Under the pieces are notes generated by a model, which was not told the origin of the DNA, made no database searches, and was given only the letters and a program-made list of their open reading frames with translations. The translations under genes and the position numbers were made by a program. A stretch of 64,000 nucleotides of DNA, from the NCBI GenBank assembly GCA_029573725.1, contig JAKQDQ010000093.1:1-64000 (forward strand), in the 5' to 3' direction. Source of the stretch: Verrucomicrobiota bacterium (lineage in GTDB: Bacteria; Verrucomicrobiota; Verrucomicrobiia; Limisphaerales; JADLHS01). Numbering within the stretch: the first letter of the stretch is position 1; the number at the start of each line of letters is the position of its first letter. Below are positions 27,097 through 35,712 of this stretch, one piece after another.

Positions 27097-28326
27097 GTGG
27101 TAAACGCCGCTCAACTGCAATCTTACCTGGAAACCCGGCTGCCGGACGCATTGGAATTGTTACGGCAGATGGTGAACATCAACAGCTTCACCTTGAACCG
27201 TGACGGGGTCAACCGCCTGGCCCGGCTCACGGCGGACAGCTTCGCGCCGCTGGGCTTCGCGGCCGAATTTGTGGATCCGGCCAATCCCCAATACGGGACG
27301 CATCTGGTATTGACCCGCCGCGGCAATGGCCGTCAAAGCCTCGCAATGGTGTCGCACCTCGATACCGTGTTTCCGCCGGAGGAGGAAGCGCGCAACCATT
27401 TTCACTGGTCCGTGGAGGGCGATCGCATCTTTGGCCCGGGCACCAATGACATCAAGGGCGGGACCGTAATGATGTGGCTGGTGTTGAAAGCCCTCCAGGA
27501 CCGGGCGCCGGAAGTGTTCGAGCGGATCACCTGGAAACTGTTCCTTAATTCCGCCGAGGAAACTTTCTCCCCGGATTTCGGCAGGATTTGCCGGGAGCGC
27601 CTGACGCCCCACACGCTGGCGGCGCTGGTCTTCGAAGCCGAGGGGCGGTTGGGCGCGGACCGGCTGGTGGTGCTGGCGCGCAAGGGCCGCGCCACCTGGC
27701 GCGTGACGGTGAAGGGTCGCGGTGCGCATGCCGGAGGCAAGCATGCCCACGGATGCAACGCCATCGTGGAACTCGGCCGCCTGCTGCCACGCCTTGCGGC
27801 CATCACCGACTACTCACGTGAACTGACCGTCAATGTCGCCACCATCACCGGCGGCACAACCCTGAATCGCGTCCCCCATGAAGCAGTGGCCGAGGGCGAA
27901 TTGCGCGCCTTCGATGCCGCCACCTACCAGGCGGGCGTCCAGCAACTGCTGGCCCTCGCCGGGACGGGTGAAGTCCCCAGCCCGGCGGATGGTTTCCGCT
28001 GTGAAATCCAAGTGGAAATTCTCACGGAAGCCCGGCCGTGGCCGCGCAACGCCGCCACGGATCGGCTGGGGGAAATCTGGGTTCAAACCGGACGCGAACT
28101 GGGGATTCCCGTCAGCACCCACCAGCGCGGTGGATTGAGCGATGGCAATCAAATTTGGGATGTCGTGCCCACCCTGGACGGTTTGGGCCCCTGGGGCGAT
28201 GGCGACCACTGTTCCGAACGCAGCGCGGATGGCTCGAAGCTGCCCGAATTCGTGGAGATCAGCGGCATCATTCCAAAAGCGCTGTTGAACGTGATGGCGA
28301 TCGTGAAACTGGCCGGCCCGCACTAA
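27097..28326 (+). CDS. M20-family metallopeptidase (carboxypeptidase G2 type)
   Basis: A zinc-dependent amidohydrolase. The metal site is visible: MVSHLDTVFPPEEE (His, Asp), FGPGTNDIKGG (bridging Asp), NSAEETFSPD (catalytic Glu pair), and near the end GDGDHCSERSADG (His). A dimerisation domain sits in the middle (VKGRGAHAGGKHAHGCNAIV). With GTG at 27097 the protein has 409 residues, close to family size. An upstream extension from 26809 is read through the RRM tail and the terminator, so it was rejected. Substrate (acyl-amino acid, peptide or folate-like) is not predictable. Confidence 0.85.
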   Translation: MVNAAQLQSYLETRLPDALELLRQMVNINSFTLNRDGVNRLARLTADSFAPLGFAAEFVDPANPQYGTHLVLTRRGNGRQSLAMVSHLDTVFPPEEEARNHFHWSVEGDRIFGPGTNDIKGGTVMMWLVLKALQDRAPEVFERITWKLFLNSAEETFSPDFGRICRERLTPHTLAALVFEAEGRLGADRLVVLARKGRATWRVTVKGRGAHAGGKHAHGCNAIVELGRLLPRLAAITDYSRELTVNVATITGGTTLNRVPHEAVAEGELRAFDAATYQAGVQQLLALAGTGEVPSPADGFRCEIQVEILTEARPWPRNAATDRLGEIWVQTGRELGIPVSTHQRGGLSDGNQIWDVVPTLDGLGPWGDGDHCSERSADGSKLPEFVEISGIIPKALLNVMAIVKLAGPH

Positions 28327-28521
28327 TCCCGCCGTATTCGTCACTCCCCTCCGGGATGCCCCCGGAAAAATTCTTGGCGCCGCTTCACCGCAAGCCGCCT
28401 TGGGACTTCCGGAAAGGCAGCTTTGAGTCAAACCGGGACAAAATCTTCGCGGACGGGCCGGCACAACGGCCTGGCACGGAGGATGCAATCGTACGGACGC
28501 AAAGAACATTCGAAGTCGTAT

Positions 28522-28797
28522 ATGAAGTTCAAAGTCGAGGTGGGCGAAATCGAAAAAAATCAGATCGAATTCAACCACAACCAGCTGATGGGGCTGTTGT
28601 CCATCAAGGTGAACCAAAAAACCGTGCTGAAAAACTCCCGTCTCCTCAACGAACCCGCGCGCGAGGTTTTTCAATTCGTCGTGGGCCAGATGGAGCGGTC
28701 TGAAGTCCGCATCGAAAAACTGCGCCGGCAACTGTTCGGCACCCGCAACAGCGTCTATGTGGACAACCGGCTGGTGCGGGTTTTTGAGGGAGTGTGA
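28522..28797 (+). CDS. Small conserved-looking hypothetical protein
   Basis: 91 residues from the ATG at 28522 (MKFKVEVGEIEKNQIEFNHN). The sequence is charged, with alternating strand-like and helix-like parts: KNSRLLNEPAREVFQFVVG, QMERSEVRIEKLRRQLFGTR. There is no signal peptide or membrane segment. A longer in-frame version from 28423 is possible. The stop lies 12 bases before the next gene, so the two are probably co-transcribed. No family is recognised. Confidence 0.6.
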   Translation: MKFKVEVGEIEKNQIEFNHNQLMGLLSIKVNQKTVLKNSRLLNEPAREVFQFVVGQMERSEVRIEKLRRQLFGTRNSVYVDNRLVRVFEGV

Positions 28798-28809
28798 CGT
28801 GTCGCCCGC

Positions 28810-29424
28810 GTGGCGACGCGCGGATTTTGCATTGGCGCGGCATCGCCGACGGGGAATAATCCACCCGTGGCTGAACCGTCTGCAACCACCGTCGTGCATG
28901 AATGGCTGGGAGAGCACCGCCTCGCCGATGGCCGGAAGGTGCGCTTCCGCCACCTCCGCCCCAGTGATGAGCCCCTGATCACCGCCGCCATCAATTCCGC
29001 CTCGGCCGAAACCTTGTTGCATCGGTTTTTTAGCCCCGTCCGCCAGGTCTCCCCGGAAATGTTGCGCCGAATGCTGCGCCTGGAAGGCGGACGCGAAACC
29101 TGCATTGTGGGGCTGGTGGAGACTCCGGCCGGCCTCCGACTGATTTGTGGCGCGCGCTATGTGAAATTATCCACGCCGGAGGCTGCGGAGGTCGCCATCA
29201 CCGTGCATGACGATTTTCACCGGGTTGGGCTGGGCCATCACCTGCTGCGGTTGTTGGCCCGGCTGGCGGTGCGCGACGGCGTGCGCGTTTTTACCGCCGA
29301 GGTGTTGAGCAGCAACGAAAAGATGCTGCACCTGCTGCGCAAGGTTTCAGGCGGGCGCATCCAGGGAAAGTGGACGGGCGAGGTTTATCACGCTGAAATT
29401 CCCCTCCCACGGCTGCTGTCCTGA
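28810..29424 (+). CDS. GNAT-family N-acetyltransferase
   Basis: The 204-residue protein begins with GTG at 28810; a second GTG at 28867 is equally possible. The domain resembles the C-terminal acetyltransferase part of PatZ/Pat-type protein acetylases: LADGRKVRFRHLRPSDEPLI, LLHRFFSPVRQVSPEML, AEVAITVHDDFHRVGLGHHL (the V-x-x-x-x-x-G-x-G acetyl-CoA loop in VHDDFHRVGLGHHLL), EVLSSNEKMLHLLRKVSG. Substrate unknown. Confidence 0.82.
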   Translation: MATRGFCIGAASPTGNNPPVAEPSATTVVHEWLGEHRLADGRKVRFRHLRPSDEPLITAAINSASAETLLHRFFSPVRQVSPEMLRRMLRLEGGRETCIVGLVETPAGLRLICGARYVKLSTPEAAEVAITVHDDFHRVGLGHHLLRLLARLAVRDGVRVFTAEVLSSNEKMLHLLRKVSGGRIQGKWTGEVYHAEIPLPRLLS

Positions 29425-29442
29425 ACCCGGCCACCGTGGAAA

Positions 29443-30360
29443 TCATCTGGACAAAAAGTAGCTGCGCTGACGCGGGGTGATGGGCAGTTGCAGCTTCTCC
29501 ATCACTTGCAGCATGTCCTCCCAGACCCGGCGTTTGTCACCTGGCGTATTGGTGCGCAGAAGGTATGCGGGATGGAACGTGGGCATGAGGGGAATGCCGC
29601 GATACTCCATCCAGTGGCCCCGGATTTTGGTGATCGGCATCGCCCGCCCCAGCAAACCCTTGAGGGCCACCGCCCCGAGCGCCACCAGCACCCTGGGTTT
29701 GATCAAATCAATCTGCCGTTCCAGATACGGCAGGCAGGTGGCCATTTCCGCCTCCGTGGGTGGCCGGTTGCCCGCTGTTCGACCGGGAGTGTCGGGGCGG
29801 CATTTGAGGACATTGGCAATGTACACGGTGCTCCGGGTCAATCCCATCGTCTCAATGATCCGGGTGAGCAGTTGACCCGCCTTGCCCACAAACGGCTCTC
29901 CCGCGAGATCTTCATCGGCGCCGGGCGCTTCGCCCACAAACATCAGTTGCGCCTCAATATCCCCGACGCCAAAAACCACCGATTTGCGGGCAGCAACCAG
30001 GTGGGGGCATTTGACGCAAGCCAGCACCTCCCGGCGCAGCTCCGCATAAGCCGCCGCCTTGTCGGCATGAGCGACCCGGGCGGGCGCGGCCTGCACCGGC
30101 CGGGGGATTGGAGACGTTGCAACCCCGGGCGCCGCCTTCGGCAGCGGCGGTTGCGGCATCAAAATCGTCCGGGAGGACGGCACGGTGCGCGGCGCGGCGG
30201 GTGGACGCGGCGCGGGCGCCGGCCGGGAAATGTGGCGCGCCGGAGCGGACAAGGCACGCAGGGTTTCCGCTGAGACGATCACTCGTCGCTGTCCCCGCCG
30301 CTGCATGGCCTCCAGGTGGCGGATCGTATGATCCAGTAATTGCACGTACGCCAATTGCAT
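29443..30360 (-). CDS. Family 4 uracil-DNA glycosylase (iron-sulfur type)
   Basis: Removes uracil from DNA. The catalytic domain (residues about 115-305) has FVGEAPGADEDLAGEPFVGK, IANVLKCRPDTPGRTAGNRP and the HPAYLLR motif. Cysteines in CVKC, LKCRP and ATCLPYLERQ form the 4Fe-4S site of this family. The first 110 residues are an Ala/Pro-rich linker after a short helical N-terminus, longer than in most relatives. The ATG at 30360 (MQLAYVQLLDH) was chosen over more distant starts. It diverges from the Ppx/GppA gene. Confidence 0.9.
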   Translation of the reverse strand: MQLAYVQLLDHTIRHLEAMQRRGQRRVIVSAETLRALSAPARHISRPAPAPRPPAAPRTVPSSRTILMPQPPLPKAAPGVATSPIPRPVQAAPARVAHADKAAAYAELRREVLACVKCPHLVAARKSVVFGVGDIEAQLMFVGEAPGADEDLAGEPFVGKAGQLLTRIIETMGLTRSTVYIANVLKCRPDTPGRTAGNRPPTEAEMATCLPYLERQIDLIKPRVLVALGAVALKGLLGRAMPITKIRGHWMEYRGIPLMPTFHPAYLLRTNTPGDKRRVWEDMLQVMEKLQLPITPRQRSYFLSR

Positions 30361-30472
30361 TGCTCCATCGTAACTTGCCCCGGGCCGTGAGCGAGGAAAA
30401 CTTGGTTCACACCGGGCGCCCGGCGAATTCCGCGTGGCCAAGGCGGCGGGGGCTGTGGTACCGTATCCGTGC

Positions 30473-31423
30473 ATGTCTGGGCTTCGCCGGGCCGCCATCG
30501 ATGTCGGCACCAATTCAGTGAAACTGCTCATTGCTGAGATTCAGGGCAAGGAAATCCACGCCCTTTGCGAGGCCAGCAATCAGACCCGCCTCGGCCAGGG
30601 GTTTTATCAGACGCGCCATTTGCAACCGGAGGCGATTGCGCTCACCGCGCAGGCGGTTGCCGATTACGTCCGGCAGGCCCGGGCCTGGGCCTGTGAAACC
30701 GTCCGCGTGTTTTCCACCAGCGTCGCCCGGGAGGCAGTGAACGCCGCGGCGCTGGTCGAAGCGATCCAGCAACGAACCGGGATCGCCGTGGAAATCATTT
30801 CCGGCGCGCAAGAAGCCGACTGGGTGTTCCGCGGAGTCCTCAGCAACGCGGCCCTGCCGGCCGGCCCGTTGCTGCTGCTCGACGTGGGTGGCGGGAGCAC
30901 CGAATTCATTCTCGGCTGGCAACAACGCCGGCTCTTCAGCCACAGTTTCCCGCTGGGCTCGGTGCGTCTGCTGGAAACCTTCCCCATCAGCGATCCGCCA
31001 ACCCCCGCCGAATTGCACGCGGTCACCCTGCAGGTGCGCGGGCTGCTCACCGAACAGGTGGCTCCGGTCCTGACCCCGGCCTGGCAACGGGAAATTCCCC
31101 GCCCCGCGGCCCCGCCTCAGCTGGTCGGCACCGGCGGCGCAGCGACCATCCTGGCGCGGATGGCCGCTCAACTGCACACCTTCGACCGCGCACAAATTGA
31201 AGCCACACGCATCTCCGCGGCGTGGGTGACACAACAAACGGAACAACTGTGGCGGCTGCCCCTGGCGGAAAGGCGGCAGCTGATCGGCCTGCCCCCGTCC
31301 CGGGCGGATGTGATCCTGACCGGAGCGGTCATTTATCAGGCCATCATGGAGTGCCTTCAGTTTCGTGAACTGCGCGTCAGCACGCGCGGTTTGCGCTTTG
31401 CCGCCGTGCTGGACGCCCGCTGA
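30473..31423 (+). CDS. Ppx/GppA phosphatase family protein
   Basis: 316 residues from the ATG at 30473. The ASKHA ATPase-like fold shows AAIDVGTNSVKLLIAEIQG (phosphate loop 1), FSTSVAREAVNAAALVEAI, EIISGAQEADWVFRGVL, LLDVGGGSTEFILGW (loop 2), FPLGSVRLLE and VGTGGAATILARMA. It cleaves polyphosphate or the pppGpp 5'-phosphate. It is the short form, without the C-terminal domains of E. coli PPX. It lies back to back with the uracil-DNA glycosylase. Confidence 0.92.
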   Translation: MSGLRRAAIDVGTNSVKLLIAEIQGKEIHALCEASNQTRLGQGFYQTRHLQPEAIALTAQAVADYVRQARAWACETVRVFSTSVAREAVNAAALVEAIQQRTGIAVEIISGAQEADWVFRGVLSNAALPAGPLLLLDVGGGSTEFILGWQQRRLFSHSFPLGSVRLLETFPISDPPTPAELHAVTLQVRGLLTEQVAPVLTPAWQREIPRPAAPPQLVGTGGAATILARMAAQLHTFDRAQIEATRISAAWVTQQTEQLWRLPLAERRQLIGLPPSRADVILTGAVIYQAIMECLQFRELRVSTRGLRFAAVLDAR

Positions 31424-31428
31424 TCCGG

Positions 31429-31956
31429 TCAGCGGGAGAAGAACGCGTCGTGCAACGAACCGCGTTCCGTGCGGAGCACGGCGCCGGTGCGAACGTTATG
31501 ACGCTCGAACCAGCCCCGGGAAACCTCCAGCACGTATTGCAGGTTGGATGTTTGGGAGCGCACTCCGACTTCATTGCCCGGTTCGAGTTCAATGATTTCC
31601 GCGATCGTTCCATCCGGCGTGATGTACGCCGCCGAGAGCGGCACGACGCAATGGCGCATGTAAAAGTCTTTCGGGCCGATGGCTTCCGGCGGAAACACAA
31701 AGAGCATGCCTTCGCTTTCGGCAATGTTGGTGCGATACATCATCCCGGTGCGGATTTGCAGCCCGGTGCGCGCGATTTCGGCGGTGAGTTCCTCGGCCCC
31801 CAGCCAGAGCTTGATCGTGGGCAGACGCGGCTGCGCGTGGGTCAAATGGCCATACACCGGGTCAATCTCGGGCTGGGCGGGCGCGGCCGGACGGCCGCAG
31901 CCGCCCAATCCGCCGAGCACCAGCACCAGCACCAGTCCACGCACGCAACAACGCAT
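31429..31956 (-). CDS. DUF192 lipoprotein
   Basis: 175 residues from the ATG at 31956, with a lipoprotein signal (LVLVLVLGGLGGC). The DUF192 domain follows: AEIARTGLQIRTGMMYRTNI, ESEGMLFVFP, FYMRHCVVPLSAAYITPDGT, YVLEVSRGWFERHNVRTG. Family members are exported small beta proteins of unknown role. The gene converges on the Ppx/GppA gene with 5 bases between the stops. Confidence 0.88.
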   Translation of the reverse strand: MRCCVRGLVLVLVLGGLGGCGRPAAPAQPEIDPVYGHLTHAQPRLPTIKLWLGAEELTAEIARTGLQIRTGMMYRTNIAESEGMLFVFPPEAIGPKDFYMRHCVVPLSAAYITPDGTIAEIIELEPGNEVGVRSQTSNLQYVLEVSRGWFERHNVRTGAVLRTERGSLHDAFFSR

Positions 31957-32081
31957 GGGCGCATTTAGGCAAATCCTTCCGCTGAACACCATTCTTTTTC
32001 CGGACCGCGCGCGAAGTGGAGATTCTCCGCGATGACCCGCCCGATTACGCTTGCGCCGGATCCGGTTTCATGTGAAACACG

Positions 32082-32864
32082 ATGAAGCGGGACATGCAAA
32101 CCAAAGCGGACATCGTTGCCGACTGGCTGCCGCGTTATACCGGCACGTCGCTGCGGGAGTTCGGCCGGCACATCCTGCTGGTCAATTTCAACGATTACGT
32201 GGAACGGTTCGCCCGCTGGCACCAGGTGCCGATCCGTGGACGCGATTGTCCCATGCCCAACGCCACCGCCAACGGCATCACGATCGTCAACTTCGGCATG
32301 GGCAGCGCCAACGCCGCGACGGTCATGGATCTGTTGACCGCCATCCGGCCCAAGGCCGCCTTGTTCCTCGGCAAATGCGGCGGAATCAAACACGTCGCCA
32401 CCGTCGGCAATCTGGTGCTGCCCATCGCGGCCATCCGTGGCGAAGGCGCCTCGAACGATTATTATCCGCCGGAAGTTCCGGCCCTGCCGGCGTTCAGTCT
32501 GCAAAAGGCCATTTCCACCACCATTCGTGATCACCATCAGGATTATTGGACCGGCACGGTCTATACCACCAACCGCCGCGTCTGGGAGCATGACCGCAAA
32601 TTCAAGGCGTACCTGCGCAAAATCCGGTGCATCGGGATTGACATGGAAACGGCGACCATTTTCATCACCGGTTTCTACAATGAAATCCCCACTGGCGCGC
32701 TCCTGCTGGTTTCCGACCAACCCATGGTGCCCGAGGGCATTAAAACCGCCGCGAGCGACCGGAAAGTCACCCGCCAATTCGCTGACCAGCATCTGCGCAT
32801 CGGCATCGATTCGCTCAAACAGCTGATCAACCACGGCCTCACCGTCAAGCACCTGCGGTTTTGA
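32082..32864 (+). CDS. amn: AMP nucleosidase, catalytic domain
   Basis: Splits AMP to adenine and ribose 5-phosphate. The 260-residue protein is the phosphorylase-fold catalytic domain only: FGMGSANAATVMDLLTAIRP, FLGKCGGIKHVATVGNLVLP, AAIRGEGASNDYYPPEVPAL, GIDMETATIFITGFYN, LLLVSDQPMVPEGIKTAASD. The N-terminal regulatory domain of the E. coli enzyme is absent, as in other short forms. It stands alone. Confidence 0.9.
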   Translation: MKRDMQTKADIVADWLPRYTGTSLREFGRHILLVNFNDYVERFARWHQVPIRGRDCPMPNATANGITIVNFGMGSANAATVMDLLTAIRPKAALFLGKCGGIKHVATVGNLVLPIAAIRGEGASNDYYPPEVPALPAFSLQKAISTTIRDHHQDYWTGTVYTTNRRVWEHDRKFKAYLRKIRCIGIDMETATIFITGFYNEIPTGALLLVSDQPMVPEGIKTAASDRKVTRQFADQHLRIGIDSLKQLINHGLTVKHLRF

Positions 32865-33006
32865 TCATCGCCGTCCGCCCCCCCGGAAGTCCGGTCCCGC
32901 GGCCCGAAGCAGAGTTGCCCGGCGGACGGTTGCCGCTATGCTGGCGGGGGTGGAGCGTGTGGCGGTGCCGACCCGCATCCGACATTGCCGGAAAACCTCA
33001 GACACT

Positions 33007-35388
33007 ATGAGCGACCCCGTGGAAGCAAACTCAGCAATCGCAGCGGACCCGACAACGGCCAAAGTCTGTCTGGCGCGTTCGGTTGCGCAGGCCCTGGCCA
33101 AGGATCCCGCGCTCGAAGCCGTCACCATTGACCGGTCGCGTCACGTCGTTTCCGTGGCCACCATGGGGCGGGTGAACGATGCGCAGCTGGGCCAACGCAT
33201 CACCGCCAGCCTCCAGGCGGTCGAGGCCCTGCCGCCCGGGCAGGCCTGCGCGTTGCTGACCGGCAAAACCGATTGTCACACCTGCGAGCTTCCCCTCTCG
33301 GAGACCGAGCGGCGCCAAATCACCATCGCCCACGACGGAAACACCACGACCATCGCACGGGTTACCTGCCCCACCGCACCCAGCTTCTGGCGCTGGCGCG
33401 ACTGGCCACTGCCCAAGGTGGTCCAGCGGGATGTCGAATTTCTGGAGGATGCTGACGAACCGGTGGACGAATGGAAAGCGCAACTGCTTGCCGCCGCACT
33501 CTGCGGCGGACTGGGTCTGGGAGGATATTGCCTGGATCGAACCGGTCTCCCGGGGCTGGCGGTGGCGGGCTACGTGGCGGCCTATCTCGCCGGCGGTTGG
33601 TTCACCGCGGCCGAAGTCTGGGAACGCCTGCGTCAACGGGCGATTGACGTGCATTTTCTCATGCTGGCGGTGGCGCTGGGGGCCGCCAGCATCGGGGCCT
33701 GGGGGGAGGGTGCCGTGTTGCTGTTCCTGTTCTCCTTGTCCGGCGGGTTGGAACACTTTGCGCTCGGCCGGACCCAGCGGGAAATTCGCGCCCTGTTTCG
33801 TGCAGCGCCCAAGGTGGCGACCACGCTGGATGCGACCGGCAACGAGCAGGAGGTGCCCGTGGCGCGCCTGCAACCGGGCATGAAACTGCGGATCAAACCG
33901 GGGGCACAGTTTCCGGTGGACGCCGAAGTGTGCAAAGGAAACACCGCAGCGGATGAATCCAATCTCACGGGCGAAGCCACACCCGTGGAGAAATCCATCG
34001 GCGACACCGTGCTGGCGGGAACGATGAATCTTTGGGGGGTCGTGGACGCCACGGTGCTGCGGCCGGCCACGGAGAGCGCCCTGCAAAAGATCATCCATCT
34101 GATTCGCGAAGCCCAACATCAGAAGGCGCCCGCGCAACGCTTCACCGACCGGTTTGGCGCGATTTACACCTACGCCGTGCTCGGCCTCTCATTCGCGATG
34201 TTTTTCGTGTGGTGGCGCGGCCTGGGACTGCCACCGTTCACGTCCACCGCAGACCTGCCCAGCGCCTTTTACCGGGCCATGACCCTGCTCGTGGTGGCGT
34301 CGCCATGCGCGTTGGTGCTTTCCATCCCCTCGGCGGTGCTGGCGGCGATTGCTTCGGGCGCCCGGCACGGAGTGCTGATCCGTGGCGGAGCGGCGGTGGA
34401 AAAACTGGCCGATGTCAACGTGGTGGCGCTCGATAAAACCGGCACCCTGACCACGGGGGAATTGCGGGTGGAAAAGGTCGAAAGCTTTCCCCCGGGACGG
34501 GAGAGCGAAATCGCCACCCTGACTTACTCGCTGGAAAAATTGTCCACTCATCCGCTGGCGCGGGCCATAGCCCGCTATGGCAAACACCAGCAACTCCAGG
34601 CCGCCGACCTCGAGCAGTTCGAATCCGTAACCGGTCAGGGCCTCCGGGCGCGGCACCACGGAAAGGACATCTTCCTGGGGCGGCGCGACTGGGTGCTTGC
34701 ACGGGGATGCGAGGCGAGCTGCGCGACGCCGCCCCGTTCCGAATCGCCGGCGGCCGGGTTGCCCGCAGTGGAGGCCGACGCCGGTGCTTCGGAAGTTTGG
34801 CTGGCCTGGGGTGATTTGCTGGGCCGCATTGTCCTCCGGGATGACCTTCGCCCTCAAGCCCGTTTGGTGGTGGAGGCATTGAAACGCGGCGGGGTGCGCA
34901 CGCTGGTGCTGACCGGCGACCGCCAGGCCACCGCCGCCCATCTCAGGGCGCAATTGCAGCTGGACGAAGTGCGGGCGGAATTGAAGCCCGACGAGAAAGT
35001 CGCCGTCATCAAATCGCTCAGCGCACAAGGTCACCGTGTGGCAATGGTGGGCGACGGAGTCAACGACGCCCCGAGCCTGGCCGTGGCGCACGTGGGCGTG
35101 GCCATGGGCGCGCGGGGATCGGATGCGGCCTTGGAACAGGCGGACGTGGTGTTGATGCATGACCGGCTGGAAAATTTCCTGACGGCCTTCCGGCTCAGCC
35201 ACCGGGCCCGCCGGATCATCCGGCAGAATTTGGTCGTGTCGCTAAGCACCGTCGCCGTGCTGGTGACCTTTGCCCTGCTGGGGCGGATTCCGCTGCCGAT
35301 CGGGGTGGTGGGGCACGAAGGCAGCACCGTCATTGTCGTGATGAACAGCCTGCGCCTGTTGTTCCGCGACGCGGCGCGCCCCTCCTGA
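33007..35388 (+). CDS. P1B-4-type metal-exporting ATPase
   Basis: 793 residues from the ATG at 33007 (MSDPVEAN). P-type ATPase motifs: phosphorylation site DKTGTLTTGE (near 476), TGDRQATAAHL, GDGVNDAPSL (near 681). The transport-site motif in helix 4 is SPC (ASPCALVLSIP) rather than CPC, and near the end is HEGST (VVGHEGSTVIVV). SPC plus HEG marks the P1B-4 subclass (CoaT/CtpD/PfeT), which exports Fe(II), Co(II) or Ni(II). The N-terminus has a CHTC motif near 93 that may bind metal. Upstream in-frame residues to 32938 lack similarity. No metal regulator is adjacent. Confidence 0.9.
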   Translation: MSDPVEANSAIAADPTTAKVCLARSVAQALAKDPALEAVTIDRSRHVVSVATMGRVNDAQLGQRITASLQAVEALPPGQACALLTGKTDCHTCELPLSETERRQITIAHDGNTTTIARVTCPTAPSFWRWRDWPLPKVVQRDVEFLEDADEPVDEWKAQLLAAALCGGLGLGGYCLDRTGLPGLAVAGYVAAYLAGGWFTAAEVWERLRQRAIDVHFLMLAVALGAASIGAWGEGAVLLFLFSLSGGLEHFALGRTQREIRALFRAAPKVATTLDATGNEQEVPVARLQPGMKLRIKPGAQFPVDAEVCKGNTAADESNLTGEATPVEKSIGDTVLAGTMNLWGVVDATVLRPATESALQKIIHLIREAQHQKAPAQRFTDRFGAIYTYAVLGLSFAMFFVWWRGLGLPPFTSTADLPSAFYRAMTLLVVASPCALVLSIPSAVLAAIASGARHGVLIRGGAAVEKLADVNVVALDKTGTLTTGELRVEKVESFPPGRESEIATLTYSLEKLSTHPLARAIARYGKHQQLQAADLEQFESVTGQGLRARHHGKDIFLGRRDWVLARGCEASCATPPRSESPAAGLPAVEADAGASEVWLAWGDLLGRIVLRDDLRPQARLVVEALKRGGVRTLVLTGDRQATAAHLRAQLQLDEVRAELKPDEKVAVIKSLSAQGHRVAMVGDGVNDAPSLAVAHVGVAMGARGSDAALEQADVVLMHDRLENFLTAFRLSHRARRIIRQNLVVSLSTVAVLVTFALLGRIPLPIGVVGHEGSTVIVVMNSLRLLFRDAARPS

Positions 35389-35407
35389 AGCCGGACGCCG
35401 CGCCGGA

Positions 35408-35605
35408 TCAAGAGCGGGGCTTCCGGGTCTTCACACTGAATTTGACCGACGTACGGACGCCCTTGGTGGCGAGCGGAGCATGGTTGCGGCGGCGGCGACG
35501 TTGCTGGCGCGTCTCGGCGGAAAACAGCGTTCGCACCAGCCGCAATCCAACCGCCACCAGCAGCCCCCCGCCCACTGCGATCATGACCAGTTCGCCCAAG
35601 CTCAT
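35408..35605 (-). CDS. Small single-pass membrane protein
   Basis: 65 residues: one helix (LVMIAVGGGLLVAVGLRLVR, residues 6-25), then a very basic tail rich in Arg/Lys. No family is recognised. The short length and composition make it less certain than its neighbours. It converges on the ATPase gene with 19 bases between the stops. Confidence 0.5.
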   Translation of the reverse strand: MSLGELVMIAVGGGLLVAVGLRLVRTLFSAETRQQRRRRRNHAPLATKGVRTSVKFSVKTRKPRS

Positions 35606-35712
35606 GCGCTATTTATGGCAGGCGGGCCGCCGTTGTAAAGTCCGGGCATCCCCGTCCGGCTGGCGTGCCGACCGGACCGAACCCATCCGCCCGGAGGAGG
35701 CCGGCACGCGCT

